Notes: a model not told the origin generated them from the sequence alone. Counted from the first letter of the stretch, positions 23,811-36,072 are shown. The stretch: DNA of 64,000 nt from Fasciola hepatica (GCA_948099385.1 CANUEZ040000213.1:1860001-1924000), one strand, 5' to 3'. A program made the numbers and translations.

Positions 23811-24360
23811 TCCAGAAGAAAAGATTACTTACCCAAAATAGCTCACCTGGGGTTGTGGGAAACGGCATTTTGTGGACGTCAGCCCAAAGCTGATTTATGT
23901 AACTCTCTCTGAGACTGCCGCCAAGTTCTCCAGGTGTTTCTGTTTTGATGTTGTATAAGTTCACTAGGATTCTTTGTGGGGATACGCCCTTCATTGTCGG
24001 TTGCGTCAGCCATTGAGCGGTGGCGTGCCTGAATTGCGAAACACGTTTGGGATTGTTTGTCTCTTCGTTCACGTATTTCTGCTCATTCTACGAGAGTTTC
24101 CAAATCTTCCAGTAATTACGTAAGTAATTTATTTCAACTCTAGAGGAGGACAAACTGTTCAGGGATTCATCGGCAAAACCTCGTCCAGTTAGGTAACAAA
24201 GGTTACTCGCATACGTAAAGATGGTCTCATCCGCATGTTGGATCTAGGCTTGGAATTCCCCCTCTAACATTCCGTTACCAGTTTCGGTGTATCAGTTAGC
24301 TGTCTACAGCGTCGAAATATCTTCGGTGGAACCCCGTTCCCCAGTTTTCTTGAGTTAAAC
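23800..24360 (-). pseudogene. Gag-like remnant of Gypsy copy 1
   Basis: A minus-strand segment near 24,160-24,240 reads HADETIFTYAS followed by YLTGRGFADESLNSL, resembling the aromatic- and Ala-rich region of Gypsy gag proteins. It continues as a 90-codon frame at 23,800-24,072. No zinc knuckle is seen. The gag assignment is an inference from position and one motif. Confidence 0.45.
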
Positions 24361-24889
24361 ACCCTGTGGAATATCTCTGCCGTGATTATGCCTGTTGCGA
24401 ATTTTTCGGGAACGGCAGCCGGGGATGAAAAACCTGGTGATTGAACTGTTGGTTGTCAATCGGTTGGGAACTCCGAATGATGTGGACATCAAATAGCTGT
24501 ACTTTCTCCCCTCTTCCATATTTGGCATCCCATTCTCTTCGCAATGGTTTGTATTTGTTTCAGGCATAATAATAAGATCATCTTTAGCTGGTGGACACAG
24601 CTGGATGATAGAGTCGACAGAAAGGAACAATCCTCGTTCTTTGCAATGAAAATTGTCCTAGGGAACAAGTTGCAACACTGTCAAGGAACAGGGTGTTGAT
24701 AGAACAAATTGGCAGCTTTACGTGACGGACCAGGTGTCTCGATTCTCGCAATCAGTATCTTGTAATTCCGGGCTCTTTATCACACTAGTTATGTGGCTTG
24801 AAATAACTCTAAAGGAGATGATCGCCAAAGGTCAATCAATAATCAACTGTTTTGTGGCGATCATGTTTGTTTTCACCTTACATAGCCCC

Positions 24890-25411
24890 GGAAGCTCATA
24901 CGACCCTGATTTCAGTGTCGTGCATTCCAAATAATCACCTTTTTTCTCATCAGCCTGCTATGAACAGCGGAATTTCTTTAGATCCATGATATAATGCAGT
25001 TGTGTTTGCTGTTTTTTCTTCCTACTGTGCAACACTAATATAACCGAACCTTCAGCAAAATTAACTGTTCCTGGCATGATTAGTATTTATTCCTGAGTGG
25101 AGAAAACCATCTGCGGTAAACTCGATCTCCATTGTTTTAAATAATACTGTATTGAGCAGGCTATTGGAAGCCATTCTACTGTTCAATTATTGTAAGTGTG
25201 GGTTCCCGATGAAACAGTGACTGAGCCTTTTTGCTCACACAGTTTGTTGTGTTCGGAAATAACGGAGAGCTAAGTACGCAACAGATCCGTTTATTAACAC
25301 ATCAGTTAACTCGCTTGTAAGCGGGCAAGCTAACAAGTGAATATTCCTTTGGCAAACTCAAGCAGTAAATGCGATCCAGAGTGGTCAAGCCATCAATCAA
25401 TAGGCAGTCAA
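24890..25411 (-). repeat. Truncated LTR-like repeat (LTR2), copy 1
   Basis: It matches 42,020-42,515 and, in reverse complement, 56,920-57,415. It includes the AATAAACGG poly(A)-type motif and gaacacaac string on its minus strand. It is cut at 25,411 in the middle of the repeat and joined to block A with a short shared string (tagtggtct). Confidence 0.7.
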
Positions 25412-27852
25412 TAGTGGTCTGATCACAGGATTTCTTCACGTGAACTAGGCTTCAAACATTTTCCACGCTGGTTTCTCAGTCGTCTTTTGCAAATGTAGTC
25501 CTTCGTTTCTATGACCAAATGGTTCTTAAATAGTTTATTTACTGCGGTATGAAACGATCAGAGATATGAAATAATTCTCGTGGGAATCATTGTTAAATCC
25601 ATAATAATATCTGAGAAACTGTTCTCCTCGTCCTAAGCGCCGTGGGTGCTGGCTGAATCCTAGAATAACAGACCTCGTTTATCCCCTGACAAAACAAGAT
25701 GCAGAATCAAGTCCAAACAATTTCTTATAACTGTTTATGGAAATGAGACACATTCAGCTGAAAGAACGTAAATACCTGAAACACCTTCAAATTTGATCAG
25801 TTCAGACGTGAGGGTCTTGAATCTTATAAATTATGTGAAATCCGCTATGGGTGGAGAATATACAGGTGGATTCCTCATTATCTATAAGATTTAGGCTCAT
25901 CATTCCTAGGCTCATTTCGACAAATAATCCCTAAATTTCTTCATCTGTCAAACTATAAGGAACAGTACTTCTGGAAGATGTCCACGGCCAATCCAACGCA
26001 ACCGAAAGAGGAAAGTGACCGTTGATGTTGGGAAGCGAACCCAGGACGTCATATTCAACGAATGAAACACTTTCGATAGATTCTATGGCATTGGTAGAAT
26101 TTTATTGCTCAATAACACAGCGTAGCCGAGATCGTTGGTAGGTTGTCGACGTTTCAGTCACCACGGGCAACCTGTTTTCAAGACTGGTTTTACAACCGAA
26201 TGAAACTGGTAACGTCGACAACCTACCAACGATCTCGACTACGCTGTGTTATTGAGCAATAAAATTCTACCATAACATTTCACATGGCGCATCGATTTTT
26301 CGATACACTCCGAACCGATTTCGGTTCTGACACATTAATTCTACGGCATTGTTTTATTTCGGACAAGTGCTTCCCAGTGCCGAACGAGATATAAGATTTA
26401 GGCAGGTCAGCATGAATGGGCAAATCTGAAATCAAAACGGACAAAACAGAGAGATGCAAAATATGCGGGCCCAGTGAACTATTTGAATCCCCATTCAGTG
26501 GAAGATAATCCTAGTATTTTCGTCGTCAGGATAATGTGTGCAAATCAGTCTATTCGGGGCATTCTTTAATTATATCATATTAAGAACAATTTACATGCAT
26601 GGGGAAACCATATGAAACAATGAAAGCCTATGCATCCATTAAGTGGTGATTCCGGTATTCGATTCATCATTCCAGTAACTGTTTTCTAGTTAAAATCAAC
26701 TGAGAATATTCTGGTAACTGGGATACATGATATATCAGCCGGGAACTTGCTTGTCATATCACCGGCAGTTTACATTTCCTGTGTCAGGGGGTAAGAATCC
26801 ACGTGGAATCCTTATTGCAGTGGCGAATACTGAAGCAGCAGAACGATGCAAACATCAAGCCGATTAGACCAACCGGTCGTGACCCGCAGACTAAAGAACA
26901 GACGATGAATTTGTCAGAAGTATCCCCCAACAAACAAGAAGAGGCATTCGGACTAGCAGACAGAACGCAGCGGGATATTTTGCAACCAGGAAGATAGCTC
27001 AGGTGAGGAGCTACCGAACAAGCTTTCAACTGAAACAATCGGATCAGCTGAACCTAAATAATGAGTAAGAGAATAAAGCTAACGGCCACAGTGAACTGGC
27101 CAGAATGCAGCCAGAATACTCGGGCAGTCGGAGGATCAAAGCTGCTGTAGCTCGGTTTGGAGAACGGACCATATAAATGGTTACATATGTTCCACGAACT
27201 TCTCCAAATACGAGTGTCCTCACTCGTCTCGCCATCTTCGTTACTATATGGAGTAAAAGGGGCACGAGCAGGAAGGATAGGCATATGAACCTTGTCGTCC
27301 TTACTGTGACACAACATGATCCCATCACCAAATCGCCTAAAAAACTATAGTGTAAGACAAGGAGCTGTGCACAATGACGTCCTTGTCATTTCGTTCAAGG
27401 TCAGACTGGTAGAGAATCATGATGGGCATCTTAGATTCGTCCAAATAGTCTCTGCTATTTTGTACTGTATTCTATTCGTAGATATTAAATTCTGTCTCTC
27501 TTGTTAGCCGACAGGCTTATCATTCATCTATATCAAAAATGAGCGAAGCTTTGCTTGAGTTTGGTGCATTGCACTGTTTTCAGTTGCATGCTGATTACTT
27601 CCAATAAGGATATCTACCTGAATTTTGCGTACGAATATGAGTACCAAACAGGTAACCAGCTATTTGACTTGGAACCAGCTCAGCAATGAGTTCCATGTGA
27701 TAAAGCTTTCACTTCCGTGGAATAAGCAAAGCTATATGCCGAATTTCCCTTACCATGAAAGACTTGCAGAATATGCATAGCATTAGGGTACAGTTAAAAG
27801 TGTTCTCTAAGAAAATTTACACAATCGTCTAAAATTACGGTGGTAAGTCAAA
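25412..27852 (+). repeat. Block A, copy 1
   Basis: Direct match to 61,481-63,705 and reverse match to 36,073-37,695. It contains overlapping short ORFs on both strands around 26,784-27,507. One open frame (MESLLQWRILKQQNDANIK at 26,803) and one opposite frame containing CHSKDDKVH recur in the other copies. No protein family is recognised. Confidence 0.8.
26092..26272. mobile_element. Foldback hairpin insertion (MITE-like)
   Basis: Inverted repeats of 62 bp (26,092-26,153 and 26,211-26,272) differ at one position and flank a 57-nt loop. The surrounding extra DNA (26,094-26,351) is bordered by a 14-bp direct repeat, attctatggcattg against attctacggcattg. The corresponding site at about 62,143-62,170 has one copy of this string and no insertion, so it is an empty site. 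No transposase is encoded. Confidence 0.75.
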
Positions 27853-29446
27853 TGAGGTCTTTTACAAATGTTTTTGAAAATTATGGCTTATCCGTAAAGT
27901 TACGTATCACATACTTGCGGTGCAAGCCGACAATACTTACTCACACAAATGTCAAACGAGAACACATTTGGGCATTGTTTTTGTCCCCACTGTGATTGCA
28001 TTTACTCGTGGGCCTATTCAAACGCATTTGAATAGCACGTTACCATTTCCTGATCGTGGCAACAGTATCTGCGAGCAACAAACGTTCGTACTGGTACGAA
28101 AGAGGGCAACCTGAATAATTTGTACAGATCGAGACAGGACTCGAGACTTGAAGACGGAGAATAAACTGAGCTGGAGAGATTCGAATGGGAAACATGCTAA
28201 AACCGTTCCCATTCTGAGCTTGCTGTGAGCTCATTTACACCGACTTTACGCATGATTCGTAATCTGTGATCAGTAAAGCATCGGAGCCGAGAGTCATCAA
28301 TACGGGTGGTATTTCGGTGATTGCTGAAGTTAAGTGCTCTATGGCTTATGTCGGTGAATCATAATCCTACTCGACCGGTCTAATTCCCAGCTCGGGCTAG
28401 ACAGGTGCACATCGCCACAGAGGATTCCCAACACACTAAAGAAAACAGTGATAAAATATTTCCCGTAATAGCAGCACCTCGTTCCCCTGAAGTTTTGAGA
28501 TTTTTAAACAAATAGGATGGAATTTCGACTTGATTATATTTTTACTATGCTGTGAGCAGCTAATTTGGTTGAAACGTTAGTAAATTTTGAAGTTCATCCC
28601 AGAATACGTGGTAAATCAGGAAGGAAAATATTCAATTCGAATGAGTTTAACCACTGACTGACAAATGGTAACCAGTTTCTATTCCTTTATTCCTCAGGTA
28701 TGTCTTGATGTAGATTCCCAAATCTGATACCGAAATTATTGGCTTTAAGAACTGGTGTAGGTCGCAGTTTAGGAGGAAGGTTTTCATTAGTTCCTATGTA
28801 CTAATGGTGGCATCTCGGCTGATGATGAAAAGTTTGTCCCCTGAATACTGAGCTCACTAAGCAGAGGTTGTTGAAGACGCGCAGGCATACGATTTCAGAA
28901 TTCTCCGGGAACCTCACAATTCTATCCTGTTGAACAACAGTAATTCAGTGTCGGGTAACAATATGCGAAAACTCAACTCAAATCGGTCAACAAACAAAAC
29001 TGGACTTGTGATCTCCGAATTCCGCTACAGATTCGCGGAAGTAAAATAAACCGAGTAGTGAAGAATATGTTTCCAAAACAAAAGTGTACCACATTTCTCC
29101 GACACTGATACCAATTTAAACCATGAGCACCGACAAGTCTAATCAGAACGTTTCCAACATAAGCCTTACTTCCTGAATAGGCCACAGTGAGAAGCGACAT
29201 ATACTGAGTGATCCGATAAGGCAGAAGTATGCTGACGACTATGGTCAGATCAAAACGGATAAGACAATTCCAAAGTGGCGTATTTGTAAATTGATTCGTC
29301 CGAAAAATACTCAAATAGTAACGAGAAATAGGGAAGCTCGAGTCTCATTCGCAAAACGATTCGTATGAGAAAAACTGCCGTGGGGCTCGATTGAATTGTT
29401 TTGATCGTTTGATTGATCAATGAGGTCAGCAGTGAATGATCGATTT
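27853..29446 (-). repeat. Block C, copy 2
   Basis: Reverse complement of 34,457-36,072 and same orientation as 48,716-50,304. It contains the two short hairpins and the 64-codon ORF at 28,040-28,234. Confidence 0.85.
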
Positions 29447-30407
29447 GAACCAAGTGGTCGTTTGAGCAAGCAATTGATGTCATCACGTTTGAATGGAAGA
29501 CAAAGGGTGACTAGTAGTTTTTCTGCTCAACAATTCGTTTGTCTGATCACTTTAGGCTTGCTGTGCCTTTCGATAAATGCATCGGGATAAGCGTTTCTAG
29601 TCAAAGATTCTTTCAGCTGTCGTAGTTCGTTGTCAATCACGTCTTCTGTGCAGATATGTCGTGCTGTTTGAAATATTGTTCGGACCAGACCACGTTCATA
29701 TTCCACAGACACAAAGCTGTCAAACTGCAAGCATTGGCCTGTCCAAGTTTCTTTTCGGTAAACAGATCTGGCGATTGTTCCATCATTCTTCCTAGTCATT
29801 TCAATGTTGAGGAAGTGCAGTGTATCTTCGCGTTCTGCTTCCATCGTAAATCGTCTATCCGGATGCAGGCGATCGAGTTCATCCATAATCCATGTTGTCT
29901 CTTCTAGACTTATTGTGATGACTAGAACATGATCAACGTATCGTTTGTAAAGTTGTGAACGTTAAAGGATATTGCTCGCCTTTTCCTCAAGATGAGCCAT
30001 AAATATATGTGCCAGAATGGGACTCAATGGAGTTCCGATTGGGACACCGTCAATTTGTCTGTAAGCCCGACCAAGGAAGGAGAACGATACGTTTGTTGTG
30101 CACAGTAGTAATTGTCTAACCAGAACTGATACTGGTATACCGATTTTCAGTTAGTTTTGCTCCACATGGTCACAGATGATACGTATGACCTCCCGACCGG
30201 GAACATTCGGAAACAGTGATTGGAAATCAAATGAAGCCATGTGTTTCCCTTTCACATTGATCTGGTCCAAAAGCTTTACTACTTCCAAACTGTCTTTCAT
30301 AGTGTGTCTGACCATTGATTTATGAACTGGCTCGAGCAATTTCTCCAGCCATTTGGCCAATTCGTGTTGGGCTGAATTTGTCATGGATAGATAGATAGAT
30401 AGATAGA

Positions 30408-30449
<42 letters not shown>

Positions 30450-31598
30450 CAGTAGAAATAGTAGTAGTAGTATTGGTCGAAGTGGCACTCCGGGTTTGTG
30501 TAGTTTCGGTAAACCATACAGTTGTGCAGTTTGAGTTCCTTTTGGCTTCAGATGGTGAGCTGTGCTTTCATCGATGAAGTGTCCTTCTAGTAAAAACTGT
30601 ACTTCTGTCGATATCTGTTGTTCTAGTTCTTTAGTGTCTTCACAGTCATCTTCGAGTACAAATTTGCTGGGATCATGAAGAACACTTTCCATCTTCTTCT
30701 CATAATCATTCCGATCGATCAGCACTGCTCCGGACCCCTTGTTAGGGCGTAAAACTAACAAATCAGGTCGCAAATGTAACTCTTCAATGGCGGATGTGAA
30801 TGTGCTCAGGCGTGAAGAGTGACTTATGTTTGGACGATGTCATCCGGTACTGTCGTTCCAAGTCAACCAGCTTTGCTTTGAACCAAGTCTCCGCATCTTT
30901 TCAACTTGGTCTGACTATTTGTAGTTGTTCGAATAGATATTCGAATTGCGCCAGTGTCTTTATGCTGTTTATTTTACTCGGTGGTATGCACAAACGTAGA
31001 CCACACGAAAGAGCCTGTAGTTGAAGTTCATTCGTGCAACCGATGTCAAATTGTTCACAAACGTTTCCCGTTGTTTCGAAAAAATTTGGTTCGGCTAACT
31101 TGTGAACGATGGAATTGTGAAGCTTGTTGAATGTACAAAGTTTGGCTTTTCGTATGTTTCCCATGCACAAGTTGGTAAATTTGATTCGGCTAACGAGGCT
31201 CAGTTCGTCAACAATTATTGATCATTCGATGCACGTGGTCTGAAGTGTCGTTAGATTTTCTTTATAATCATCAATCTGACATCGCATCAAACGTCTCAAA
31301 TTAGTGGTAAAGGCACAGATCTTATTCCTCCGTAGGCGTTTGCAAAACGTAATCGGGTATCTGTTTCAACGGACACATTTTGTTCCAGAAAATTAATACG
31401 AACTCGAATCGTGGCAATTTTACATCTCAGTCTGACTGGGTCATCGCTAGACGCAATGGTTGATTTCGGGAGACGAGTTCATGTAAAACCATAATTTTCG
31501 GTAAATATAGGGGAAGATTCCATAGTCAAGTTACGTCACCATGGTAAAGACACATGAACAAAGAACTGTTTCTGCTGCCACAATATTCGGTTTCCATC
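29447..31598 (-). pseudogene. PLE1 in the left arm of P1 (N-terminus and RT, endonuclease missing)
   Basis: Reading leftward: an N-terminal region at 30,901-31,170 (ELQLQALSCGLRLCIPPSK), fingers at 30,381-30,773 ([36 protein letters not shown]), a microsatellite at 30,385-30,471, then the palm at 30,151-30,384 (FDFQSLFPNVP, motif A). Motif B (QIDGVPIGTPLSP) lies near 30,035-30,070 and motif C near 29,930-29,950. The thumb is at 29,527-29,886. Motif C reads YVDH in place of YVDD. A stop (DHVEQN then TAA or TAG-type) and frameshifts are present. The endonuclease and most of its linker are deleted beyond KRPL. The element should not encode a working enzyme. Confidence 0.9.
30385..30471. repeat. 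(TAGA)n(TAG)n microsatellite within PLE1 RT
   Basis: About six TAGA units followed by a TAG-rich run. It lies between the codons for PLRPIL and MTNSAQHE of the RT. The same position is expanded at 33,287-33,374, 47,711-47,990 and 51,396-51,692. Confidence 0.95.
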
Positions 31599-32019
31599 AG
31601 TGTGCTTTGTATCAGCGCTCGCCCGAACATATTATGCAGCTGACCTCAGAATTGTTCATCGAACGATTGAGATCCCCACACCGTCGGTGAAACAACGTCC
31701 ACCTCTGTACACCAAATCGAATATGATTTACCAATTTCAGTGTAGTTGCGGAGAAACCTACTTGGGTCGAACAGAGCCGCAGTTACGTAACCGAGTGATT
31801 GAATATATTCCAAATTGGGTACAACGTTTTGTGATGCAATCAGGGTCAGATCAAAGGCATAATGACAACGTTCGAAACCATAAGATCCCGTCGTCGGCCG
31901 TCGCTTGTCATCTTCTGATGACGCAACATCCGGCTGACCGAACCACTGCGTTTCGGGTCATTTACGTGGCAAAGAATACCGGGCTGTTGAGGTTTGTTCA
32001 AACCATTGCCATACATTGA
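31599..32019 (+). pseudogene. PLE1 GIY-YIG endonuclease domain, uninterrupted, forming the P1 loop
   Basis: A 139-codon open frame (31,600-32,019) covers the linker (ARTYYAADLRIVHRTIE, SVKQRPPLYTKSN), the Cys-rich start of the nuclease (FQCSCGETYLGRTEPQLRNR) and the C-terminal half through SSAVACHLLMTQHPAD to FVQTIAIH. In PLEs this domain nicks target DNA for integration. The YIG position reads YLG. The Glu expected in the final helix (EAI-type) appears as Gln in FVQTIAI, so catalysis is doubtful. It is a 5'-truncated copy directly followed by the leader of the right-arm PLE1, the tandem arrangement typical of PLEs. It is single-copy in P1 and lies exactly between the two arms. Confidence 0.85.
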
Positions 32020-33308
32020 TGGAAACCTAATATTGTGTCAGCAGAAACAGTTCTTTGTTCATGTGTCTTCACCATGGTGACGTGACTTGACTATTGAAAT
32101 TTCCCCTATATTTATCGAAAATTATGGTTTTACATGAACTTATATAAACAGTATGGTTGTGCAGTGTGCACCATGTTGAGATGCAGCGAAATCGTCCCGG
32201 ACATGAATCGTGCAATGTTGCAACTGTGGCTTTTCTTTTCAAGATTTTTTCGGGAAACGAATGCCTAAATTTCCTCAGATCTCGTCTCCCGAAATCAAAC
32301 ATTGAGTCTCTCGATGACGCAGTCAGATTGAGATGTAAAATTGCCACGATTTGAGTTCGTAATAATTTTCTGGAACAAAATGTGTCCGTTGAAACAGATA
32401 CCCGATTACGTTTTGCAAACGCCTACGGAGGAATAAGATCTGTGCCTTTACCACTAATTTGAGACGTTTGATGCGATGTCAGATTGATGATTATAAAGAA
32501 AATCTAACGACACTTCAGACCACGTGCATCGAATGATCAATAATTGTTGACGAACTGAGCCTCGTTAGCCGAATCAAATTTACCAACTTGTGCATGGGAA
32601 ACATACGAAAAGCCAAACTTTGTACATTCAACAAGCTTCACAATTCCATCGTTCACAAGTTAGCCGAACCAAATTTTTTCGAAACAACGGGAAACGTTTG
32701 TGAACAATTTGACATCGGTTGCACGAATGAACTTCAACTACAGGCTCTTTCGTGTGGTCTACGTTTGTGCATACCACCGAGTAAAATAAACAGCATAAAG
32801 ACACTGGCGCAATTCGAATATCTATTCGAACAACTACAAATAGTCAGACCAAGTTGAAAAGATGCGGAGACTTGGTTCAAAGCAAAGCTGGTTGACTTGG
32901 AACGACAGTACCGGATGACATCGTCCAAACATAAGTCACTCTTCACGCCTGAGCACATTCACATCCGCCATTGAAGAGTTACATTTGCGACCTGATTTGT
33001 TAGTTTTACGCCCTAACAAGGGGTCCGGAGCAGTGCTGATCGATCGGAATGATTATGAGAAGAAGATGGAAAGTGTTCTTCATGATCCCAGCAAATTTGT
33101 ACTCGAAGATGACTGTGAAGACACTAAAGAACTAGAACAACAGATATCGACAGAAGTACAGTTTTTACTAGAAGGACACTTCATCGATGAAAGCACAGCT
33201 CACCATCTGAAGCCAAAAGGAACTCAAACTGCACAACTGTATGGTTTACCGAAACTACACAAACCCGGAGTGCCACTTCGACCAATACTACTACTACTAT
33301 TTCTACTG

Positions 33309-33350
<42 letters not shown>

Positions 33351-34456
33351 TCTATCTATCTATCTATCTATCCATGACAAATTCAGCCCAACACGAATTG
33401 GCCAAATGGCTGGAGAAATTGCTCGAGCCAGTTCATAAATCAATGGTCAGACACACTATGAAAGACAGTTTGGAAGTAGTAAAGCTTTTGGACCAGATCA
33501 ATGTGAAAGGGAAACACATGGCTTCATTTGATTTCCAATCACTGTTTCCGAATGTTCCCGTTCGGGAGGTCATACGTATCATCTGTGACCATGTATACCA
33601 GTATCAGTTCTGGTTAGACAATTACTACTGTGCACAACAAACGTATCGTTCTCCTTCCTTGGTCGGGCTTACAGACAAATTGACGGTGTCCCAATGGGAA
33701 CTCCACTGAGTCCCATTCTGGCACATATATTTATGGCTCATCTTGAGGAAAAGGCGAGCAATATCCTTTAACGTTCACAACTTTACAAACGATACGTTGA
33801 TCATGTTCTAGTCATCACAATAAGTCTAGAAGAGACAACATGGATTATGGATGAACTCGATCGCCTGCATCCGGATAGACGATTTACGATGGAAGCAGAA
33901 CGCGAAGATACACTGCACTTCCTCAACATTGAAATGACTAGGAAGAATGATGGAACAATCGCCAGATCTGTTTACCGAAAAGAAACTTGGACAGGCCAAT
34001 GCTTGCAGTTTGACAGCTTTGTGTCTGTGGAATATGAACGTGGTCTGGTCCGAACAATATTTCAAACAGCACGACATATCTGCACAGAAGACGTGATTGA
34101 CAACGAACTACGACAGCTGAAAGAATCTTTGACTAGAAACGCTTATCCCGATGCATTTATCGAAAGGCACAGCAAGCCTAAAGTGATCAGACAAACGAAT
34201 TGTTCAGCAGAAAAACTACTAGTCACCCTTTGTCTTCCATTCAAACGTGATGACATCAATTGCTTGCTCAAACGACCACTTGGATCAGCGCTTGCCCGAA
34301 CATATTATGCAGCTGACCTCAGAATTGTTCATCTAACGATTGAGATCCCCACACCGTCGGTGAAACAACGTCCACCTCTGTACACCAAATCGAATCTGAT
34401 TTACCAACTTCAGTATAGTTGCGGAGCTACCTACGTTTGTCCATCTGGCAATATAT
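32020..34456 (+). pseudogene. PLE1 in the right arm of P1 (leader, N-terminus, RT, truncated endonuclease)
   Basis: A leader spans about 32,020-32,587. The N-terminal region is 32,588-32,857 and the fingers are 32,985-33,286. A microsatellite occupies 33,287-33,374. Palm motif A is at about 33,525-33,560 (FDFQSLFPNVP), motif B at 33,676-33,720 (QIDGVPMGTPLSPIL), motif C at 33,793-33,804 (YVDH) and the thumb at 33,847-34,200. The linker runs into the endonuclease, which is cut after CGATYV and closes with CPSGNI. Frameshifts occur near 32,855 and 32,965, the microsatellite changes frame, and a small deletion near 33,593 removes the segment after DHV. The second Asp of motif C is His in every PLE1 copy that retains it. 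Inactive. Confidence 0.9.
33287..33374. repeat. (CTA)n(CTAT)n microsatellite within PLE1 RT
   Basis: Mirror of 30,385-30,471 and identical in length and translated sequence. It closes with tatccATGAcaaat, so the upstream frame ends at the TGA overlapping the downstream ATG. Confidence 0.95.
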
Positions 34457-36072
34457 GAGACGTGCAAACGATACATTCTAATCGATTATTCACTCCTGAC
34501 CTCATTGATCAATCAAACGATCAAAACAATTCAATCGAGCCCCACGGCAGTTTTTCTCATACGAATCGTTTTGCGAATGAGACTCGAGCTTCCTTATTTC
34601 TCGTTACTACTTGAGTATTTTTCGGACGAATCAATTTACAAATACGCCACTTTGGAATTGTCTTATCCGTTTTGATCTGACCATAGTCGTCAGCATACTT
34701 CTGCCTTATCGGATCACTCAGTATATGTCGCTTCTCACTGTGGCCTATTCAGGAAGTAAGGCTTATGTTGGAAACGTTCTGATTAGACTTGTCGGTGCTC
34801 ATGGTTTAAATTGGTATCAGTGTCGGAGAAATGTGGTACACTTTCGTTTTGGAAACATATTCTTCACTACTCGGTTTATTTTACTTCCGCGAATCTGTAG
34901 CGGAATTCGGAGATCACAAGTCTAGTTTTGTTTGTTGACCGATTTGAGTTGAGTTTTCGCATATTGTTACCCGACACTGAATTACTGTTGTTCAACAGGA
35001 TAGAAGTGTGAGGTTCCCGGAGAATTCTGAAATCGTATGCCTGCGCATCTTCAACAACCTCTGCTTAGTGAGCTCAGTATTCAGGGGACAAACTTTTCAT
35101 CATCAGCCGAGATGCCACCATTAGTACATAGGAACTAATGAAAACCTTCCTCCTAAACTGCGACCTACACCAGTTCCTAAAGCCAATAATTTCGGTATCA
35201 GATTTGGGAATCTACATCAAGACATACCTGAGGAATAAGGGAATAGAAACTGGTTACCATTTGTCAGACAGTGGTTAAACTCATTCGAATTGAATATTTT
35301 CCTTCCTGATTTACCACGTATTCTGGGATGAACTTCAAAATTTACTAACGTTTCAACCAAATTAGCTGCTCACAGCATAGTAAAAATATAATCAAGTCGA
35401 AATTCCATCCTATTTGTTTAAAAATCTCAAAACTTCAGGGGAACGAGGTGCTGCTATTACGGGAAATATTTTATCACTGTTTTCTTTAGTGTGTTGGGAA
35501 TCCTCTGTGGCGATGTGCACCTGTCTAGCCCGAGCTGGGAATTAGACCGGTCGAGTAGGATTATGATTCACCGACATAAGCCATAGAGCACTTAACTTCA
35601 GCAATCACCGAAATACCACCCGTATTGATGACTCTCGGCTCCGATGCTTTACTGATCACAGATTACGAATCATGCGTAAAGTCGGTGTAAATGAGCTCAC
35701 AGCAAGCTCAGAATGGGAACGGTTTTAGCATGTTTCCCATTCGAATCTCTCCAGCTCAGTTTATTCTCCGTCTTCAAGTCTCGAGTCCTGTCTCGATCTG
35801 TACAAATTATTCAGGTTGCCCTCTTTCGTACCAGTACGAACGTTTGTTGCTCGCAGATACTGTTGCCACGATCAGGAAATGGTAACGTGCTATTCAAATG
35901 CGTTTGAATAGGCCCACGAGTAAATGCAATCACAGTGGGGACAAAAACAATGCCCAAATGTGTTCTCGTTTGACATTTGTGTGAGTAAGTATTGTCGGCT
36001 TGCACCGCAAGAATGTGATACTTAACTTTACGGATAAGCCATAATTTTCAAAAACATTTGTAAAAGACCTCA
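34457..36072 (+). repeat. Block C, copy 3
   Basis: Inverted relative to 27,853-29,446. It contains the 64-codon ORF at 35,691-35,885 and both short hairpins (35,890-35,911 and about 35,825-35,840). Confidence 0.85.

Larger units (their letters stand above)
21208..24882 (-). mobile_element. Degenerate Ty3/Gypsy LTR retrotransposon, copy 1 (most complete)
   Basis: On the minus strand the order is 5' LTR (about 24,617-24,882), a gag-like region, an RT remnant, RNase H, integrase, and 3' LTR (about 21,208-21,469). The two LTRs are clearly related but diverged, sharing runs such as ttatttca...cacaactagtgt and ttgacagtgt. The LTRs begin TGTAAGGTGATA-like. The polypurine tract seen in the third copy is deleted here (junction near 21,469). 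The RT palm is missing: the gag-like part runs almost directly into the RT thumb. Identification as Gypsy rests on the RNase H and integrase motifs listed below. Confidence 0.85.
25412..31598. repeat. Palindrome P1, left arm (blocks A, C and PLE1)
   Basis: This arm reads as the reverse complement of 32,020-37,695. The outer end is the string tagtggtctgatcac at 25,412, mirrored at 37,681-37,695. Inner coding segments are identical between arms (for example 30,901-31,170 against 32,588-32,857), while elsewhere the arms differ by substitutions and private indels. The right arm lacks about 25,685-26,320, and the left arm lacks ~130 bp found at 32,141-32,280. Confidence 0.9.

Noticed and set aside
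28040..28234. The 64-codon frames in block C (both strands) as two genes
   Set aside because: They overlap on opposite strands, match no family, and are preserved only because the blocks are recent duplicates. Kept only as part of block C.
28300..28420. tRNA-like sequence in block C (ggtgaatcataatcc region)
   Set aside because: No cloverleaf or convincing A and B boxes could be drawn.
31600..32019. A stand-alone GIY-YIG host repair gene
   Set aside because: Linker and nuclease sequence match PLE1 residue for residue at 17.85-18.53 kb, and it sits directly upstream of another PLE1.
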